Assembly: GCA_007134735.1 (NCBI GenBank)
Contig: SLKG01000060.1
Span: 1-55,277 of the forward strand
Direction of reading: 5' to 3'
Source of the DNA: Kiritimatiellia bacterium
Lineage (GTDB): Bacteria; Verrucomicrobiota; Kiritimatiellia; SLAD01
Length of the DNA: 55,277 nt
Positions 18,925 to 30,417 of the stretch are shown here, in pieces. The position numbers were made by a program, and so were the translations under genes. Numbering within the stretch: position 1 is the stretch's first letter; every line of letters begins with the position of its first letter. The notes under the pieces were generated by a model that saw only the letters and a list, made by a program, of their open reading frames with translations, ran no database searches and was not told the origin of the DNA.

Positions 18925-19884
18925 TCAGGAATCCTCCAGCAACACTTCGATTTCAGCAAGATCCTTGTCGGGAACGGCGATTTCCGCCGCGGGGGCGATA
19001 CCCCGGATCTGGTCGGGACGACGCGCGCCGACAATGGCGGCGGTGACCTCCGGACGGCGCAGAACCCACGCCACGGCCAACTGCGCTAGCGTGATGCCGA
19101 GCCGTTCGGCAATCGGTTTGAGCCTTTTGACTTTACCCAGGATCCGCGAAAACTCCGGTTCCCGGAACATGGAATCGCGTGTCTTGCGATGATCCGTTTC
19201 GTCCATGGCGTCCACGTAGGCACGATCGATTTTCCCCGTCAGCAATCCCTTCTGCAACGGGCTGTACGCGATCACCCCGATATCGTGTTCCGCGCAATAG
19301 GCGAGCTGTTCCTTCTCCACGTCCCGTTCCAGCATGCTGTAGGGCGGTTGCAGCGAGGCAACCGGATGAATCTTTCGTGCGCGCTCCATCTGTTCGACGG
19401 AGAAATTGGAGACCCCGCCGTAACGCACCTTGCCTTCCCGGATCAGTTCCGCAATGGCGCTCCACCCCTCCTCGATTTCCTCATCGGGCCGTGGCCAGTG
19501 AATCTGGTAGAGGTCGATTGTTTCCACGCCGAGTCGTTTCAGGCTCGCTTCGCATTCCGCCCGTACGCTGTCGGCCTTGAGTGAAAAATACGTCTTACGG
19601 CTTTGTTCATCCCAACGGATGCCGCACTTGGTGGCCACGAATGGTCGCTCCGGCATGGCTTTCAAGAGGCGGCCCAGCACCTCCTCGGCGTGCCCCAATC
19701 CGTACACGGCCGCCGTATCGATCCAGTTGATACCCGAATCCAGCGCGGCCTGGACGGCGTGACTCGATTCACGGTCGTCCTGCGCGCCCCAGCCGAATGC
19801 CCAGTGACCGCCCCCGTGCGCCCAGGTCCCCAGGCCGATAGCTGTCAGCGGCTCTCCGGTATATCCCAAGGTGCGTGTCTGCAT
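18925..19884 (-). CDS. Aldo/keto reductase
   Basis: MQTRTLGYTGEPLTAIGLGTWAHGG; GINWIDTAAVYGLGHAEEVLGRLL; IDLYQIHWPRPD; EVTAAIVGARRPDQI. Confidence 0.92.
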   Translation of the reverse strand: MQTRTLGYTGEPLTAIGLGTWAHGGGHWAFGWGAQDDRESSHAVQAALDSGINWIDTAAVYGLGHAEEVLGRLLKAMPERPFVATKCGIRWDEQSRKTYFSLKADSVRAECEASLKRLGVETIDLYQIHWPRPDEEIEEGWSAIAELIREGKVRYGGVSNFSVEQMERARKIHPVASLQPPYSMLERDVEKEQLAYCAEHDIGVIAYSPLQKGLLTGKIDRAYVDAMDETDHRKTRDSMFREPEFSRILGKVKRLKPIAERLGITLAQLAVAWVLRRPEVTAAIVGARRPDQIRGIAPAAEIAVPDKDLAEIEVLLEDS

Positions 19885-20002
19885 GATGATCTCCTCCCTC
19901 CACCATTTTTTAAAAAACAGGGAATGTCGAAGACAATGCCGCCTTCAATACTTGCGAAGGCGGGGTCGGGCTTGCCCACATTAAAAAAACCTCTCCGATT
20001 CA

Positions 20003-21058
20003 TCAAAGATGATGCATGCCGATTTGATCAATAGCCTGAAGAAGCCGATCCATTTCGACATCGGATCCAATGCTGATGCGCAGGTAATCGCCGGTGCGCA
20101 GACCGGGAAAGTGCCGCACGATAATTCCTCCCGAGCGCAACGTTTCAAACAGCTCTTGCGCCCCGATGCCCGGCGGTTTTACCCAGAGGAAATTCGCTTC
20201 CGACGGAAATACCGTGAATCCCCGCTTGCGCAATGCGTTCGCCGTGTGCTCGCGTGTGGCCTTGATCCGATCGGATATCCCGCGCATGTATTCCGGGTCG
20301 GACAACGCGGCGCGGGCGATCTCCTGCGCCAGCCGGTCCACGTTGTAGATGTCCTTGATCTTGTTCAACGCCTCAATCAACGGACGCGGACCCACGGCGT
20401 AGCCCAACCGGATTCCGGCCAGTGAATACGACTTCGACAACGTGCGCGTTACAAGCACACGGTCCAAAGTCGTCGCGAGGTCTATGGCGTCTTCCCGCGC
20501 GAAATCCACGTAGGCCTCGTCCATCACCACCACGCCCGGAAACGTCTTGCAGAATTTCTCGATTACCGGTTTCGGGTACTGGATGCCGGTCGGCGCGTTG
20601 GGCGAGGTGATGAAGAACAGCGATGCGGCATACGAGTCCGGCATGGCCCACTCGAAATCCGGGCCGAGCTCCACCGGCCGGGTTTCGACCTCCTCGATCG
20701 CACACAACACCGGGTACAGCGAATACGAAGGATCGAAATACCCGACCGATCCCCCGCCCCGCTCGACGAACGCCCGGATACACAAAGCCAGGATCTCGTC
20801 CGAACCGTTGCCAACGATCACCTGTTCCGGTTCACACCGGTGCAATTGCGCAACGACCTCGCGCACGCCGCGGCTGGTGGGATCCGGATACAACCGAAGC
20901 GATTCCGTCGCGGCGCGGGCCAACACCTCCGCCACGCACGGAGACGGCGGATACGGATTCTCGTTCGTGTTCAGCTTGATGACCTCCGCACCGAAGGGTT
21001 GCTCGCCGGGTACATAGGCGGACAAGGACTGCACGGATTTCTTGATAAATTCGTTCAT
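20003..21058 (-). CDS. hisC: Histidinol-phosphate aminotransferase
   Basis: MNEFIKKSVQSLSAYVPGEQPFGAEVIKLNTNENPYPPSP; VIVGNGSDEIL; TRTLSKSYSLAGIRLGY PLP-lysine motif; start taken at 21058. Confidence 0.92.
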   Translation of the reverse strand: MNEFIKKSVQSLSAYVPGEQPFGAEVIKLNTNENPYPPSPCVAEVLARAATESLRLYPDPTSRGVREVVAQLHRCEPEQVIVGNGSDEILALCIRAFVERGGGSVGYFDPSYSLYPVLCAIEEVETRPVELGPDFEWAMPDSYAASLFFITSPNAPTGIQYPKPVIEKFCKTFPGVVVMDEAYVDFAREDAIDLATTLDRVLVTRTLSKSYSLAGIRLGYAVGPRPLIEALNKIKDIYNVDRLAQEIARAALSDPEYMRGISDRIKATREHTANALRKRGFTVFPSEANFLWVKPPGIGAQELFETLRSGGIIVRHFPGLRTGDYLRISIGSDVEMDRLLQAIDQIGMHHL

Positions 21059-21177
21059 GATCCCCTGCGTTCGAGCTTCGTGGCGCGCGGGCGCCTTTCC
21101 CGGGAACGCCGAGCCCCAGCTCGGCCTGTTGCACACGGCGCGCCCTGCGAAACAGCCAACCCGTGTTACCTGATCCT

Positions 21178-21202
21178 GCTCCCTGCTGGAGCAGGGAGCT
21201 AC
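21178..21202 (-). repeat. GTAG-type hairpin
   Basis: GCTCCCTGC-TGGA-GCAGGGAGC-TAC; minus strand reads GTAGCTCCCTGC..GCAGGGAGC. Confidence 0.6.
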
Positions 21203-21299
21203 AAAGATTCGCCGGATAGCAGCCGGAGATGCCTCGACTGCGCGCGGCATGACCACTTTTCTCTTTTCGAGTTAAAAAAACCAACCCCGCGATTCGATC

Positions 21300-21325
21300 C
21301 ACGGGCGTCGCTTGCGACGCCCGTG
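21300..21325. repeat. Perfect 12-bp stem hairpin with CGCTTGCG core
   Basis: CACGGGCGTCGC-TT-GCGACGCCCGTG. Confidence 0.8.
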
Positions 21326-21367
21326 ATAGTGACCGCCTTTCCCGGGAACGCCTAACCCCGGCCCGGC

Positions 21368-22696
21368 TCACCGCCGGTCGAACCGGATCGACGCCGAGCG
21401 GGCGTGGGCATCCAGCCCTTCCACCCGGCCGAACGCCTCGATGACCGGCAGGGTTTCCTTCAAATCGGCGCTGGTGAACAACATCACGCTCATCCGCTTC
21501 CGGAAATCATCCACCGACAGCCCGGAAAACATGGCCGCGGTGCCGCCGGTCGGCAGGACGTGACTGGGGCCGGCGGCAAAGTCGCCCACGCTCTCCGGTG
21601 TCCACGGTCCGACGAAAACGGCGCCGGCCGCCCGCACCTTCTTGAGCCAAGCACGCGGTTCGCGCACCATCAGTTCCAGGTGCTCGGGCGCGAATTCGTT
21701 GATCAGGTCCATCCCTGCTTCCAATGTTTCCGCCGCCACCAGAAGCGTGCCGCGATGAAGCACTTCGTACACGGGCCCCTGACGGTCCAGGTACTCGGCC
21801 TGTTTCAACAACTCCTTCCGCACCGCTTCGGCCAATCGCATGGAGGACGTCACAAGGAGCGCTTTCTCCTGGCCCGTTCCGTGTTCGGCCTGCGACAATA
21901 AATCCGCCGCGACATGGGCGGGCGAAACGGAATCGTCGGCAAAGATCGCAATCTCACTGGGTCCGGCCACCATGTCAAGGGCTACACGCCCGTATACCAG
22001 CCGCTTGGCGGCGGTAACGTAGGGCCCGCCGGGTCCGACGATTTTCTGCACCCGCGGCACGGTTTTGGTCCCGTACGCCATGGCGCCGATCGCCTGTATG
22101 CCGCCTATGCGATAAATCTCCGTCGCGCCGGCCAAATCCAGCGCGTACAACAAGTACGGGTTGACCCGTCCGTTTTTGCCCGCCGGGGTACAGGCCACGA
22201 TTTCCGGCACTTCCGCCACACGGGCCAACCCCACGGTCATCAGGGCGGTGGATACCAGCGGCGCCGCGCCCCCGGGAATATACGCCCCGACACGTTCAAT
22301 CGGGACAAACCGTTCGCCGATCTGCCCGCCTTTCGGGCTGGAAATTGACCAGTCACGACGCATGGCCGCGCGGCTGAACCGAATGATCCGTTGCAGGGCT
22401 TCTCCCGCAGCCAGGCGGAACTCGCGATCCACCTGTTCACGCGCCGTCTGGATCTCCTCGCTCGATACCGCCAGCTTGGAGGCCGTGAGTTTAACCCCGT
22501 CATATTCCCGGATGTACCGAAGTACCGCCGTATTGCCCTTCCGGCGGATGTCGTCCAGGACGCGTTGCGCCACTTCCTCGGCTTTGGGGTCCACCGCGGG
22601 GCGCTTCAAGAACCGGGTTAGTACCGGCACGGAACGGTCCGGCGACCAGCTGATCAGCCGGATATCGGGTTGCTTGGTTCTGCTTGTGGCGTTCAC
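21368..22696 (-). CDS. hisD: Histidinol dehydrogenase
   Basis: VERVGAYIPGGAAPLVSTALMTVGLARVAEVPEIVACTP; VDMVAGPSEIAIFAD-type block; FVGPWTPESVGDFAAGPSHVLPTGGTA. Confidence 0.95.
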   Translation of the reverse strand: MNATSRTKQPDIRLISWSPDRSVPVLTRFLKRPAVDPKAEEVAQRVLDDIRRKGNTAVLRYIREYDGVKLTASKLAVSSEEIQTAREQVDREFRLAAGEALQRIIRFSRAAMRRDWSISSPKGGQIGERFVPIERVGAYIPGGAAPLVSTALMTVGLARVAEVPEIVACTPAGKNGRVNPYLLYALDLAGATEIYRIGGIQAIGAMAYGTKTVPRVQKIVGPGGPYVTAAKRLVYGRVALDMVAGPSEIAIFADDSVSPAHVAADLLSQAEHGTGQEKALLVTSSMRLAEAVRKELLKQAEYLDRQGPVYEVLHRGTLLVAAETLEAGMDLINEFAPEHLELMVREPRAWLKKVRAAGAVFVGPWTPESVGDFAAGPSHVLPTGGTAAMFSGLSVDDFRKRMSVMLFTSADLKETLPVIEAFGRVEGLDAHARSASIRFDRR

Positions 22697-22706
22697 TGAT
22701 TTCTCT

Positions 22707-22940
22707 TTATGTTTTTACGGCTTCGTTCAGACATCCGCACCGGGAACACCGCGCCAACGGGACGTCCCGGGCATCCAGGTAAACAAATTCACAAACCTGA
22801 CACCGGTAAATGCGTCTTCGGCCAGGTGTCCACCGGGCGGCTTGTTCGCGCATCAGGTAGTATAGCCAGCACACGCCGATGATCACAAGGTGGAATGCCA
22901 TGGGGATCAGAATCAGCGCCGGAAAGGATACCTCCATCAC
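22707..22940 (-). CDS. Small membrane protein with C-terminal zinc-ribbon-like motif
   Basis: N-terminal TM and two CxxC motifs: YRCQVCEFVYLDARDVPLARCSRCGCLNE. Confidence 0.6.
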   Translation of the reverse strand: MMEVSFPALILIPMAFHLVIIGVCWLYYLMREQAARWTPGRRRIYRCQVCEFVYLDARDVPLARCSRCGCLNEAVKT

Positions 22941-23728
22941 GGAACCTCCCGTCGGTCGCGCGGCATTCCTTCCGGCATGACCGCATAGATTCGCAGGCGC
23001 CCGGAAACAGGCGCTTCGCCGTAATGCACCCGCCAGGCATAGAGACTGCGGGATAGTTCCTGGTTGATCCGCTCAAGATCGGCGCGCCGCTCCAGCAGAA
23101 CCCGGTTCACCACGCCCCGTTCATCCGTTGAAAGAAAGACCTCCACTTCCCAGGAGGCCGTGGTCTCCTCCACCAGGCGCTCCGGCAAGGGACGCTTTTC
23201 AAACAGGTCTTCCCGAAGACCCTCTCCAAATTCCATGCGTAGCACGGGTTCATGCGGTTCCGGAAATCCATCGAACACCGATCGCGTAACGGGCCGAAGA
23301 CTCGGGCCTTCATACCGGACGCGCACATCTTCCGGCGGCCCCCCCCCCGTTACGGCCGGTTCGTCCGGCCGGGCGAACACCGGACTTTTCAAGGTCATGG
23401 AAATATCGAGCGGGGGTTGAATGGGCGGCCGCAACCCGGCGCCCCGGATCAACAGGGGACGACTGAACCCCAGCGGAGAGGGCAAGGCAAAAAGCACGGG
23501 AGAGCGAAATGCGAGCGGATCTTCCGCCGCCGCTTCCTCGATGAGTTCCACCGGCGGCAACGTCCAAAGACTCACCTGCGCCTGCGGAATCCTGGTTTCC
23601 GGGGTGAAATATTCCGGGGCGGAGGCGGTCAAACCGATCCACCAGATTCCGTGAAACAAAAGAGCCAGGACCAGGGCCGAAATCCATACCCGGCCGGAGG
23701 GCTTGTCCTGTGTACGACCGCGCCTCAT
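22937..23728 (-). CDS. TonB-like energy transducer
   Basis: N-terminal TM (ISALVLALLFHGIWWIGL) and TonB_C-like tail; adjacent to exbD/exbB. Confidence 0.6.
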   Translation of the reverse strand: MRRGRTQDKPSGRVWISALVLALLFHGIWWIGLTASAPEYFTPETRIPQAQVSLWTLPPVELIEEAAAEDPLAFRSPVLFALPSPLGFSRPLLIRGAGLRPPIQPPLDISMTLKSPVFARPDEPAVTGGGPPEDVRVRYEGPSLRPVTRSVFDGFPEPHEPVLRMEFGEGLREDLFEKRPLPERLVEETTASWEVEVFLSTDERGVVNRVLLERRADLERINQELSRSLYAWRVHYGEAPVSGRLRIYAVMPEGMPRDRREVP

Positions 23729-24210
23729 GGACCATTCTCCGGCATTTCGGAAATTCCGCGCGTCGCCATGGCGACCTCCTCCACGCCGGCATCCATCGCC
23801 ATGCTGAAAATCCGCAGGATCGTACCGTGATCCACCCGCTGATCGGCCTCAATGATAATCGAGATCCCGGGGCGAACCGCGGCCGCCCGGACCATTCGTT
23901 CGCGTAACCCCTCCACGGTCGTCCGCTCATCGTCAAAAAATACAAAGCCTTCCCGGCAGATCGTGACGACCATGGCATCGGAACGAACGCCGGAAACAAA
24001 GGGGGATTCGGGCAAATCCACATAGACCCCGGGCTTCAGCACGTGCCAGGAATTCATGATCACGAACAGGAGGAGGATCAGTACCAGGTCCGCCAGGGGA
24101 ACCGCGCTGACCACGCCCCGCGCATAGCGCAGCCGTGTCCGGTAGCGGCGCTTGAGAAAGCTGAGCTGATCATGAATGGCGATATCCGCTTGCTCAGGCA
24201 TAGGGATCAT
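23725..24210 (-). CDS. ExbD/TolR family biopolymer transport protein
   Basis: VPLADLVLILLLFVIMNSWHV TM with Asp; ISIIIEADQRVDHGTILRIFSMAMDAGVEEVAMAT. Confidence 0.85.
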   Translation of the reverse strand: MIPMPEQADIAIHDQLSFLKRRYRTRLRYARGVVSAVPLADLVLILLLFVIMNSWHVLKPGVYVDLPESPFVSGVRSDAMVVTICREGFVFFDDERTTVEGLRERMVRAAAVRPGISIIIEADQRVDHGTILRIFSMAMDAGVEEVAMATRGISEMPENGP

Positions 24211-24835
24211 TTTCCTTCCGCGGCAATTGACGTGTTAAGAATTTGAGGATTTCCGCCGAGGCATGTTCCATTTCCAGCATAATGGATTCGACGCGCCCCA
24301 CCAGGAAGTTATAGGCCACATAGGCCGGGATCGCAACGGCCAGACCCGCCCCGGTGGTAATCAGCGCCTCCCACATTCCTCCCGCCAGGTCGCCGGCATG
24401 AATAAGGGGGGCTTTCTCCTGGAACACGATGAAGGCCTGGATCAACCCCAGAATGGTGCCCAACAAACCCAGCAGGGGCGCGATCTGGGCGATAGTGGCT
24501 AAAATGGGCAGATTCCGCTCCAGCCGCGGAACTTCGGCCAAACCGGCCTCCTGGAGCGCTCGATGCAATTCCTCGGGATCGGCCTCCTGTTTTAATATCG
24601 CCGCCCGCACCATATGCGCCACCGGACCGGGCGTGTCCTCGCAAATACTGACCGCCTCCACAATATTGCGGCGCTTCAGCACGTTATAGATCCCCTCCAA
24701 AAAATCATCCGAATTGATCTGCGCGCGATGCAGATGAAACAACCGCTCCAGAAAGATCACCAAGGCGGCCACACTGGCCGCCACGATAATCCACATAACC
24801 GGTCCGCCCTTTTGAATCAGTTCAAGCATGATCAA
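24194..24835 (-). CDS. ExbB/TolQ/MotA family proton channel protein
   Basis: LERNLPILATIAQIAPLLGLLGTILGLIQAF...GDLAGGMWEALITTGAGLAVAIPAYVAYNFLVGRV. Confidence 0.93.
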   Translation of the reverse strand: MIMLELIQKGGPVMWIIVAASVAALVIFLERLFHLHRAQINSDDFLEGIYNVLKRRNIVEAVSICEDTPGPVAHMVRAAILKQEADPEELHRALQEAGLAEVPRLERNLPILATIAQIAPLLGLLGTILGLIQAFIVFQEKAPLIHAGDLAGGMWEALITTGAGLAVAIPAYVAYNFLVGRVESIMLEMEHASAEILKFLTRQLPRKENDPYA

Positions 24836-27357
24836 ATCCTTCCATGTTCCATTTCGATATTCCGGATACGCCGGGCGGCATCCGGTCCGGCCGGCACGTC
24901 CGCCTGCACCACGCGTTCCAGAATATGTACCGCTTCACGCCATTGCCCCTCCGTTTCCTTGATTGAAGCCGCGGCAAACGCCGCCCGCGTAAACCAGACC
25001 GTGCAATCCGGACTCCGAACGGATCGGTCATCCAAGTAGGTATAGATCACATTGACATAGCGGTCGAGGGCTTCACGGGCATCCCCCTGTTTTTCCCGAG
25101 TGCGCCCGATCTTGAATTCAGCCTGCAATTGCAGCCCGACCGAAGCGGTCGGACTCTCCATGACGGCCCGGTAGGACGCCAGCGCCTCTTCATACCGATC
25201 CGGATCCTCGCTGCCCAGCATGAATTGACAATCACCGCGCCGTCCGTATGCCTGATTCACCAGGTAGCTGTCCGGATGCTTCCTGATAATCTCCTCGAAA
25301 GCCAGAATCGCCCCCGCAAACTCCCCTAGATGGCTCAACGCGTCGCCCTGAGCGAATCGCACCTCCGCCATGCGGGGACTTTGCGGATATTGGCGGGCCA
25401 AACGATTGAAGTACTCGATCGCACGCAGATATTCCTGCGCCTCCATCGACGCGCGCCCGGCCCGGTAAAGCGCCTCGACGGCCATCGGGGTCTCAGGGTG
25501 TTGCTCGATCAGCTCCAGAAAACGCTCTTCGGCTTTGACATAATCGCCCCGGTTATAATGATATTCGGCCAACCAGAACAGGACATCCGCCGTCCAACGG
25601 GATCGAGGGAATCGCTCAATGAACTCCCGGCAGACCCGGAAAGCCTCCTCGCTGCGACCGAGCAGATACAGGCACCATCCCCTCATGTAGAACGCCTGTT
25701 CCGTGACATCGTCTCCGAAAGCCTTTTCCACAATCCGCTCGAAATCCTCGAGCGCTTCCACGAAAAGTCCCGATCGATACCGGATCAATCCGCGCCGATG
25801 AAGGGCCTGCCGAAAAACCTCGTCTCCGGGATACCCGTCCATAACCCGCTCGTAGGCGGATACCGCCCGGCCCCACTCGCCCAATTCCTCCTTGAGCAAA
25901 CCGATTCGCAACGCGGACGCCTCGGCATACAGGCTCGCCGGAAAGGCGTCTTCAATGGCCCGGAATTCCTGCACCGCTTCCTCCACCCGGCGCAATCGGG
26001 CCAGGCACTCGGCCGCCTGATACAACGCGCGCGGCGCCAGGGTGCTTCCGGGAAAAACCGTGGTCAATCGCAGATACTCGTCCCGGGCCCGCCGGAACTG
26101 GTTGTTTTCGAAATAGGCATCGCCCACCTTGAACAACGCCTGTTGCTTTTCCGTGTCTTCGGGATGCAGTGTGTATGCCTTGTCAAACGAAGCGGCCGCC
26201 TCCCCGTACTGTTCCAGTCCCAACAGGCTCCAGCCCCGGCCCAACAGGGCCTGCGCGCGGCCGTCCCGATCCTCAAACGCATCCAGGTAATGCTGAAACG
26301 CCTTGGCCGCCTGCTCGTATTCGTCCCGATCCAGATGGATACGGCCGATTTCCAACTGGGCCTCGGCGGATACGGGGGCGCCGGGTACATCCCGGATGAT
26401 CGCGCGCAGAAGGTCCAGCGCCGCATCCGGATCCTCCTCGCGAATCAACAGCCGCGCCCGGAAATACCGGCCCTGATTGCGGCGATCCTGCCGCCGGGCC
26501 GCCTGCTCCCCCGCCCGCACGGCCTCAATCGCCGATTCCAGATTCTCTTCCCGTTCATACAACCGGGCCAGCGCGTACCAGGCCTCCGCGGCTCGATCGG
26601 ACGGCAACGCTTCCCGGTCAATCAGCGCTTCCAACATCTCCCGGGCTTCGTCCCCCCGGTCCGCGGCCAGATACAAATGCCCCAGCAGGAGGCGCGCACC
26701 CTGCGCGGATTCACTTTCCGGGAACCGGTGCTCCAGGGATCGAAGCCGCACACGCGCATCCAATTCCCGCTCCACCTCCAAAAGGATCTCCGCCCAATCA
26801 AGCAGGTTTTCCGCCGCTTCCTCGTGGCCGGGATACCGGTCATCAAAAAATTCAAATGCTTCCAGCGCCCGATTGGTCTGACCGGCATGCCAATGCGCAT
26901 GGGCCCCAAGCCGAAGCACCGGAACGGCATACCCCGGCTCGAGTTGGTCCGGATCAATCGTATTCAAGATTTCGATCGTGCGTTCCGGCTGATCGAGATC
27001 AAATTGCGCCCGGGCCTTCCAGAACACATACGGCCCTTCCAACGGCGTGCCCCGTACCCGGCCAAGATGGTCGTCTATACGGTCCATCACATCCTGATAG
27101 CGCCCCTGGTGATACAAGGCCTGCACCAACCACAAGACCCCCTCGGCCTCATGAAAATCGTCCGACGCACGCCGGATGAACGTGGTGAAATATCCCTCGG
27201 CGATGTCGTAGAGCCCGTCTTCCATGGCCGCCTGACCGGATGTCATGGCCGCTTCCATCGCGCGCTCACGCCGCGTCGAAGCCTCCGCGCACAGGACCCC
27301 CGCCAGGCACACCGCAAGCGTCCCTCTTCCGATTCGAATTCTCATACGGTCCATCAT
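24832..27357 (-). CDS. Tetratricopeptide repeat protein with signal peptide
   Basis: Many TPR units (e.g. [54 protein letters not shown]); YbgF/BamD-like repeats. Confidence 0.88.
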   Translation of the reverse strand: MMDRMRIRIGRGTLAVCLAGVLCAEASTRRERAMEAAMTSGQAAMEDGLYDIAEGYFTTFIRRASDDFHEAEGVLWLVQALYHQGRYQDVMDRIDDHLGRVRGTPLEGPYVFWKARAQFDLDQPERTIEILNTIDPDQLEPGYAVPVLRLGAHAHWHAGQTNRALEAFEFFDDRYPGHEEAAENLLDWAEILLEVERELDARVRLRSLEHRFPESESAQGARLLLGHLYLAADRGDEAREMLEALIDREALPSDRAAEAWYALARLYEREENLESAIEAVRAGEQAARRQDRRNQGRYFRARLLIREEDPDAALDLLRAIIRDVPGAPVSAEAQLEIGRIHLDRDEYEQAAKAFQHYLDAFEDRDGRAQALLGRGWSLLGLEQYGEAAASFDKAYTLHPEDTEKQQALFKVGDAYFENNQFRRARDEYLRLTTVFPGSTLAPRALYQAAECLARLRRVEEAVQEFRAIEDAFPASLYAEASALRIGLLKEELGEWGRAVSAYERVMDGYPGDEVFRQALHRRGLIRYRSGLFVEALEDFERIVEKAFGDDVTEQAFYMRGWCLYLLGRSEEAFRVCREFIERFPRSRWTADVLFWLAEYHYNRGDYVKAEERFLELIEQHPETPMAVEALYRAGRASMEAQEYLRAIEYFNRLARQYPQSPRMAEVRFAQGDALSHLGEFAGAILAFEEIIRKHPDSYLVNQAYGRRGDCQFMLGSEDPDRYEEALASYRAVMESPTASVGLQLQAEFKIGRTREKQGDAREALDRYVNVIYTYLDDRSVRSPDCTVWFTRAAFAAASIKETEGQWREAVHILERVVQADVPAGPDAARRIRNIEMEHGRI

Positions 27358-30221
27358 CGTCTTTTTCCGTCCTGTTCAACCGGACGCCCCACGTATTCTT
27401 TTAAAAACCGGCCCGTATACGATCCGTCCGCCGAAACCACCTCTTCCGGAGAACCCGCCACGACCACCCGCCCCCCGGCATCGCCGCCTTCCGGCCCCAG
27501 ATCAATAATGTAATCCGCCGTCTTGATGACGTCCAGATTATGCTCAATCACCACCACCGTATTACCCGCATCCACCAAGCGCTGCAGTACCGCGAGCAAC
27601 CGGCTGATATCCGCGAAATGCAGGCCCGTCGTGGGCTCGTCCAGCAGATACAACGTTTGTCCCGTGCTCTTTTTGCTCAATTCCGACGAGAGCTTCAACC
27701 GCTGGGCCTCGCCGCCCGACAACGTCGTCGCCGGCTGCCCCAATGTCAGGTACCCCAGCCCAACGTCCGACAACGTGCGCAATTTGCGCTCCAACCCGGG
27801 CACGGCATGGAAAAATTCGAGCGCCTCATCCACGGTCATGTTCAATACCTCGGAAATGTTTTTCCCGGCGTACCGCACCTCCAGCGTCTCCCGGTTGTAC
27901 CGCAACCCCCGGCACTGCTCGCAGGTCACATACACATCCGGCAGAAAATGCATTTCGATCTTGAGAATGCCGTCCCCCTTGCACCGCTCGCACCGGCCGC
28001 CCTTCACGTTGAAACTGTAGCGGCCCGGCCCATAGCCGCGCACCTTCGACGCGGGCAACTGCGCGAAGAGGTTGCGAATCAGCGAAAACGCGCCCGTGTA
28101 CGTCGCCGGATTGCTCCGCGGCGTGCGGCCGATGGGCGATTGATCAATCACAATCACCTTGTCAAGCTGTCCGATCCCGTTAATCCGTTTGTGCGCTCCC
28201 GGGCGCTCCTTGGAACCATAAAAATGACGGAACAGGGCACGCCGCAGAATATCGTCCACCAACGTGCTTTTGCCGCTTCCCGATACGCCCGTCACACACA
28301 CCAGCAAACCCAACGGAATGCGTACGGTGATGGCTTTTAAATTGTTTGCCCCGGCCCCAACGATCTCCAGGACACTCCGGGTCGGGCGGCGACGCTGTTC
28401 CGGAACTTCAATTTCCACCTCCCGTTTCAAATACCGCGCCGTGAGCGACCGGGACGAATTCAGCAGTTCCGGCACCGAACCCGCGCACACCACGTCTCCT
28501 CCGCGAACACCCGCACCGGGACCCAGGTCAATCACGTAGTCCGCTTCGCGAATCGTCTGTTCGTCGTGTTCCACCACGACCACCGTATTGCCCAGATCGC
28601 GCAGATCCTGCAACGTGCGAATCAGTTTCTTGTTGTCGCGCTGATGCAGCCCGATGCTGGGCTCGTCCAACACGTACAACACGCCCACCAGGCCCGCGCC
28701 GATCTGCGTCGCCAACCGGATGCGCTGGGCCTCGCCGCCCGATAACGTCCCGCTTTCCCGGTCGAGGGACAGGTAATCCAGACCCACATTCACCAGGAAC
28801 CGGAGCCGTTCCCGGATTTCCTTAAGCACCTCTTTCGCAATTTCGGCTTCCTGCGGGGTGATGTCGAGATGCTCGAACAGCTCCAGCGCGCGGCGGATCG
28901 ACAATGCGCAGAGATCGTGGATGGAATGACCGCTCACCCGGCACGCCAGCGATTCCGGCCGAAGCCGCGCCCCCTCGCACGTGCGGCAGGGCAGACGACT
29001 CATGTACCCGTGCAGGCGTTGCCGCGTAAATTCGCTTTCCGTTTCTTCCAGCCTCCGTTCCAGGTTCGGAATCACGCCTTCAAACGGTTTCGTGTACCGA
29101 TGATACGCGCCGCCGCGCCAGAACCCGAACTGGATCTCCTCGTCCTCCGACCCGTATAGCAGGATATCCCGGAACTTCTTCGGAAGTTTCGAGTACGGCG
29201 TCTCCATATCGATCTCGTAATGTTTGCAGAGCGCACGGAGTAATCCCTTGTAATAGATGATCAACCGCCGACCGCCGCGCCGCCACGCCTGGACCGCCCC
29301 CTTTTCCAGTGATAACCCGGGATCCGGCACCACCAGGTTTTCGTCGAATACCAGCATCGTGCCCAGGCCGTGACAGGTCGGACACGCGCCGTACGGGCTG
29401 TTGAAGGAAAAATGACGGGGCGTCAACGTGTCAAAGCTGATCCCGCAATGCACGCACGCATTCTTTTCCGAATAGAGCGTTTCCTTTCCTTTCCCCTTGG
29501 CCGGTTGGGTCAACGCGATCAGAATGCCTTCGCCCACACGCAGGGCCGTCTCAACCGAATCGGTCAGTCGGGTACGAATCTTCTCGTCGATCACCAGCCG
29601 GTCCACCACCACTTCGATTGTATGTTTCCTTTTCTTGTCCAGTTTCGGCGTGTCCTCGATCTCGTACAAATCGCCGTCGATGCGCGCGCGGACAAATCCC
29701 TGCTTGCGAATGCCGTTCAGAATTTCCGCGTGTTCGCCCTTGCGCCCGCGCACCATCGGCGCCAACACGATCAGCCGTGTTTTGGGTTTCCGTTTCATCA
29801 ACTGATCCACGATCTCCTCGGCCGTCTGACGGGTAATCGGCCGGCCACACTGATGACAATGCTGACGGCCTATATGGGCATAGAGGAGCCGGAGGTAATC
29901 GTGGATCTCCGTGGTAGTCGCCACGATCGAACGGGGATTCGACCCTGCGGTGCGCTGTTCGATCGAAATCGCCGGGGACAGCCCTTCGATCGAATCCACG
30001 TCCGGTTTCTGCATCTGGTCGAGGAACTGTCGTGCGTAGGCCGACAGGCTCTCCACGTACTTGCGCTGACCTTCCGCGTAGAGCGTGTCGAAGGCCAGCG
30101 ACGATTTACCCGAGCCGCTCAACCCCGTAATCACGGTCAGTTGATTGCGGGGAATCGAGACATGGATATCCTTCAGGTTATGCTCGCGCGCGCCGGTTAC
30201 GATGATCCAGTCCTTGCTCAT
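27354..30221 (-). CDS. uvrA: Excinuclease ABC subunit A
   Basis: [92 protein letters not shown]; start at 30221, not 30575. Confidence 0.97.
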   Translation of the reverse strand: MSKDWIIVTGAREHNLKDIHVSIPRNQLTVITGLSGSGKSSLAFDTLYAEGQRKYVESLSAYARQFLDQMQKPDVDSIEGLSPAISIEQRTAGSNPRSIVATTTEIHDYLRLLYAHIGRQHCHQCGRPITRQTAEEIVDQLMKRKPKTRLIVLAPMVRGRKGEHAEILNGIRKQGFVRARIDGDLYEIEDTPKLDKKRKHTIEVVVDRLVIDEKIRTRLTDSVETALRVGEGILIALTQPAKGKGKETLYSEKNACVHCGISFDTLTPRHFSFNSPYGACPTCHGLGTMLVFDENLVVPDPGLSLEKGAVQAWRRGGRRLIIYYKGLLRALCKHYEIDMETPYSKLPKKFRDILLYGSEDEEIQFGFWRGGAYHRYTKPFEGVIPNLERRLEETESEFTRQRLHGYMSRLPCRTCEGARLRPESLACRVSGHSIHDLCALSIRRALELFEHLDITPQEAEIAKEVLKEIRERLRFLVNVGLDYLSLDRESGTLSGGEAQRIRLATQIGAGLVGVLYVLDEPSIGLHQRDNKKLIRTLQDLRDLGNTVVVVEHDEQTIREADYVIDLGPGAGVRGGDVVCAGSVPELLNSSRSLTARYLKREVEIEVPEQRRRPTRSVLEIVGAGANNLKAITVRIPLGLLVCVTGVSGSGKSTLVDDILRRALFRHFYGSKERPGAHKRINGIGQLDKVIVIDQSPIGRTPRSNPATYTGAFSLIRNLFAQLPASKVRGYGPGRYSFNVKGGRCERCKGDGILKIEMHFLPDVYVTCEQCRGLRYNRETLEVRYAGKNISEVLNMTVDEALEFFHAVPGLERKLRTLSDVGLGYLTLGQPATTLSGGEAQRLKLSSELSKKSTGQTLYLLDEPTTGLHFADISRLLAVLQRLVDAGNTVVVIEHNLDVIKTADYIIDLGPEGGDAGGRVVVAGSPEEVVSADGSYTGRFLKEYVGRPVEQDGKRR

Positions 30222-30417
30222 GGGTACGGGGTTCCGAAATTGCGTATTCGTACAACCTTTCAGTATAACATGACCCACCCCATCCGCCAGCACTTCCTCG
30301 GCGTTGGGGAGTTGCAGAAGAGTTGCGCCAAGAACCACCATGGCCATTCTCAACGCAACCCTGGGGATGCGGCCCTTCCTGGAAACGCCGAGCCCCAGAT
30401 CGGCCCACAGTGTCCTC

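Noticed and set aside
25330-27513. 727-aa plus-strand ORF
   Set aside because: Antisense shadow of the minus-strand TPR gene; low-complexity R/P/Q-rich translation with no domain, typical of high-GC opposite-strand frames.
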